This document shows, piece by piece, positions 61,970 to 64,000 of a stretch of DNA of 64,000 nt. Origin of the DNA: Straminergon stramineum (lineage: Eukaryota > Streptophyta > Bryopsida > Hypnales > Calliergonaceae); contig OY987271.1 of the NCBI GenBank assembly GCA_963920665.1, positions 1,242,501-1,306,500 on the forward strand, read 5' to 3'. The position numbers and the translations under genes are program-made. The stretch's first letter is position 1; each line of letters begins with the position of its first letter. The notes beneath the pieces were generated by a model. That model had not been told where the DNA came from. It searched no databases and worked only from the letters and a program-made list of their open reading frames with translations.

Positions 61970-62545
61970 TTAACCCCTAAACGTCCTAAGTCTTCTCCAA
62001 AATTGACAATTTGAGAAAAGTCATTATAAAGTGCTATTTGGAAGAATATTTTGGAATCAATATACAAATTAAAGTTGTAGCTTTTGAGTTTTAGATTCCA
62101 TCCATATAGTTAGATTCACTAGTACTATCACCAATATTTTTTTTATAAATTCTTAATAAGGGACTTCAAAATTCCTTCTAAGTTTGATTACAAGCAAAAT
62201 ATTATCATTTTTTGACTAAAATTTGGTGGAAAGTATTTGATATGAGGTTCTCTTCACAAGGTGCTTTTTTGAAATTTGTGTATTCTTAAAATCTATGACC
62301 TCATTTTGGCAAATCTAGTTTTGAACTAGAGTCAATGCAATTTAGGCTAGGTCAACCACTTGACATGTAATTTTAGAAAAATATGTACTATAGTAATACC
62401 AAATCCAACCCTTAGATAGGACAACAACTTGATAAAGTATCTCTATATATTAGGATGACTTTCATCCAAGTAATAAGAAGGATGAAATTTGAGTTTCAAT
62501 TTGTTTGTTGCCAAAAAAATGGACATTGAAGCACTTAAGGGCTAA
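61970..62545 (+). repeat. Dispersed repeat R1, copy C (576 bp)
   Basis: It starts TTAACCCCTAAACGTCCTAA, contains GTTAGATTCACTAGTACTAT and AGGACAACAACTTGATAAAG, and ends GGACATTGAAGCACTTAAGG then GCTAA. It appears to be the most complete copy. Confidence 0.87.
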
Positions 62546-63742
62546 TGCCTAGAGTTCTCTCATGCTTAGAGGTCTAAGACTACTTCAAAATACCAGTTTT
62601 CAAAGCAACACCAAATCTTCGTCTATATTTTCTTTTAACAAATTCAACCAAAGCATGTTTTAGTTAACTTGTTAGAATACACCCTCCTAAAATTTTAGAA
62701 TGAAAAACCTTACCAAATTTTAAGATCATGATCCTTGGATTTCAAAATGAAGTATTTTCAATTCTTCCCAAATGGTTAGATTTCATCTTTCAAAAAATTT
62801 ACTCAAAAATGTGTACATCCTACAATTTGCAATTCTTTAGAATATATTCAAGAAATACATTGGGGATACATCTAGTTTCTTTTTAAAATACATTTCTTGT
62901 TCATGCTTAAAAAAATAGTTTAAAGAAAGAAGTAGAGAATAAAATACTAAATTATTAGGAATTTAGTTAATGGAGTTGAAAATATCAATCCCAATAGTTG
63001 TAGTGTTGTAATTAACAATCTACATCCTTGGATTTTATTTTTTTCATAAATATTGAAAATTGAGATAAATAAATGACTTCAAAGTTTATTTTGGAGTAGA
63101 GATTCCATAGTTGCATGCAAACAAAAACTCTTCATAACTTTCAACTCATTAATCAAAATGGAATGATTCAAAGCTTTTTAAGTATATATAAATCGAAATC
63201 ACGAATTTCAAATTTTAGTTTTTTGAAAAGGTGATTTTCTAAGTTGCTTGGGTGGGTTGAGAAAGAAACTACACATCATACAATAAATTTTTAATCATGT
63301 AGTCAAAAGTTATTAAAAACATTGTGCCTTAAAGCTACTATTTGTGCAAAAGTTTCAAAGAAAATAAAAAATTCCATTCTTAGTGAGCTGACAAAATTTC
63401 TATGTTGCCAAGAAACATGGTTTGGTCTTGTAAGAGTTAAGTGGACGCTTTTAGTCCTTGGTGTCCTTCATGGTTAATCCTAGATGGACATGATCCTATC
63501 AACAATGCAAACATCTAAAAATAATCAAATTTGAAGATGAATCTGTGTGTTATTTGTTTCTCTAGTTCTTTGAAAATGTTCATTGGTTGCTTTTAGTGTG
63601 ACACACTTTTAATCCTCAACATTCTTATTGAGTTAAGGTATCTATGTCTTAAGCTAAAAAAGATGAAACCAATCACTAAGGTAGTTAGTTAAAAAATGAT
63701 TCAATTATCAAATGAATAGGTGTATATTAATTGTAATATAAA
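62546..63742. other. AT-rich intergenic DNA, no gene seen
   Basis: Apart from the R2 copy at 63060-63445, I see no structured feature here. Frames are short. Confidence 0.5.
63060..63445 (+). repeat. Dispersed AT-rich repeat R2, copy 4
   Basis: ATTTTTAATCATGTAGTCAA, then AAGTTATTAAAAACATTGTGCC, matches copy 1. It closes with GGTTTGGTCTTGTAAGAGTT. No open frame of interest is present. Confidence 0.6.
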
Positions 63743-63830
63743 CATCATAGTATAATCATGGTATAAAAATCATGGTATAATCATGGTATAAACATCATGG
63801 TATAATCATGGTATAAACATCATGGTAGAA
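63743..63830. repeat. 25-bp tandem array, about 3.4 copies
   Basis: The unit CATCATGGTATAATCATGGT (then ATAAA) repeats with few changes. It contains two near-copies of a shorter ATCATGGTATAA word, so the array grew from a 12-13-bp unit. Confidence 0.88.
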
Positions 63831-64000
63831 TCCAATGTAATGTGTCATTCTAAGATTAGAAAATAAACATACCATAGTTATTGGTCTAAAGTTGAAATTG
63901 CAATAAAAAAATCCACGTAATGGATCTTTTCAAAGTTCTAAAAGTGGTGTAGAAACTAGACTCAATAAACTTCATTTCATTAGTTACACTCAATTTCAAA

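Overview
This is nuclear DNA of a land plant. The evidence is a spliced AP2-type transcription factor gene with plant GT-AG introns and a 9-bp microexon, and AT-rich intergenic DNA packed with short inverted-repeat transposons of plant type (Stowaway-like and CACTA-like). The glutamine-rich, unusually long protein and a decayed transposon protein whose motifs I recall mainly from non-flowering plants make me lean to a bryophyte or lycophyte, but the sequence does not settle this.

Only one intact protein gene is visible. It lies on the minus strand at 16003..9556 and has eight coding exons (334, 967, 83, 9, 89, 74, 128 and 1022 bp; 2706 bp in total), predicting 901 aa. It is an AINTEGUMENTA-like/PLETHORA/BABY BOOM (euANT) transcription factor with two AP2 domains. 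All phases agree and all splice sites are GT-AG. Its exons and about 2-3 kb on either side (about 6.4-9.5 kb and 16-19.5 kb) are visibly less AT-rich than the rest.

Everything else is intergenic and repeat-dominated. Main items by position: a 591-bp Stowaway-like element and a 192-bp MITE (5.5-6.4 kb); a triplicated local repeat with a long AAT/ATT microsatellite (18.2-18.7 kb); a MITE at 22.3 kb; a tandem/inverted array (25.9-26.8 kb); a three-layer nest of elements (28.1-28.9 kb); four dispersed copies of a roughly 0.55-kb repeat (29.0, 36.6, 50.7 and 62.0 kb); a 1.27-kb CACTA-like element (41.7 kb) and a small CACTA MITE (43.9 kb); a second nest (56.8-57.5 kb); and local tandem duplications (38.8, 60.5 and 63.7 kb).

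The most informative region is 44.2-50.4 kb. It holds the broken remains of a transposon-type protein. On the minus strand (46545..44250) a decayed reading frame is interrupted by two MITEs; deleting each MITE with one target-site copy rejoins the frame exactly. Two further decayed coding pieces lie at 47.4-48.7 kb (minus), and an apparent N-terminal piece lies at 49.8-50.4 kb in the opposite orientation, suggesting an inversion or two insertions.

Islands of more balanced, apparently single-copy DNA (26.8-28.1, 51.8-52.8, 54.1-56.0 and 61.2-61.6 kb) contain no gene I can support. No tRNA, rRNA or CRISPR array was seen.
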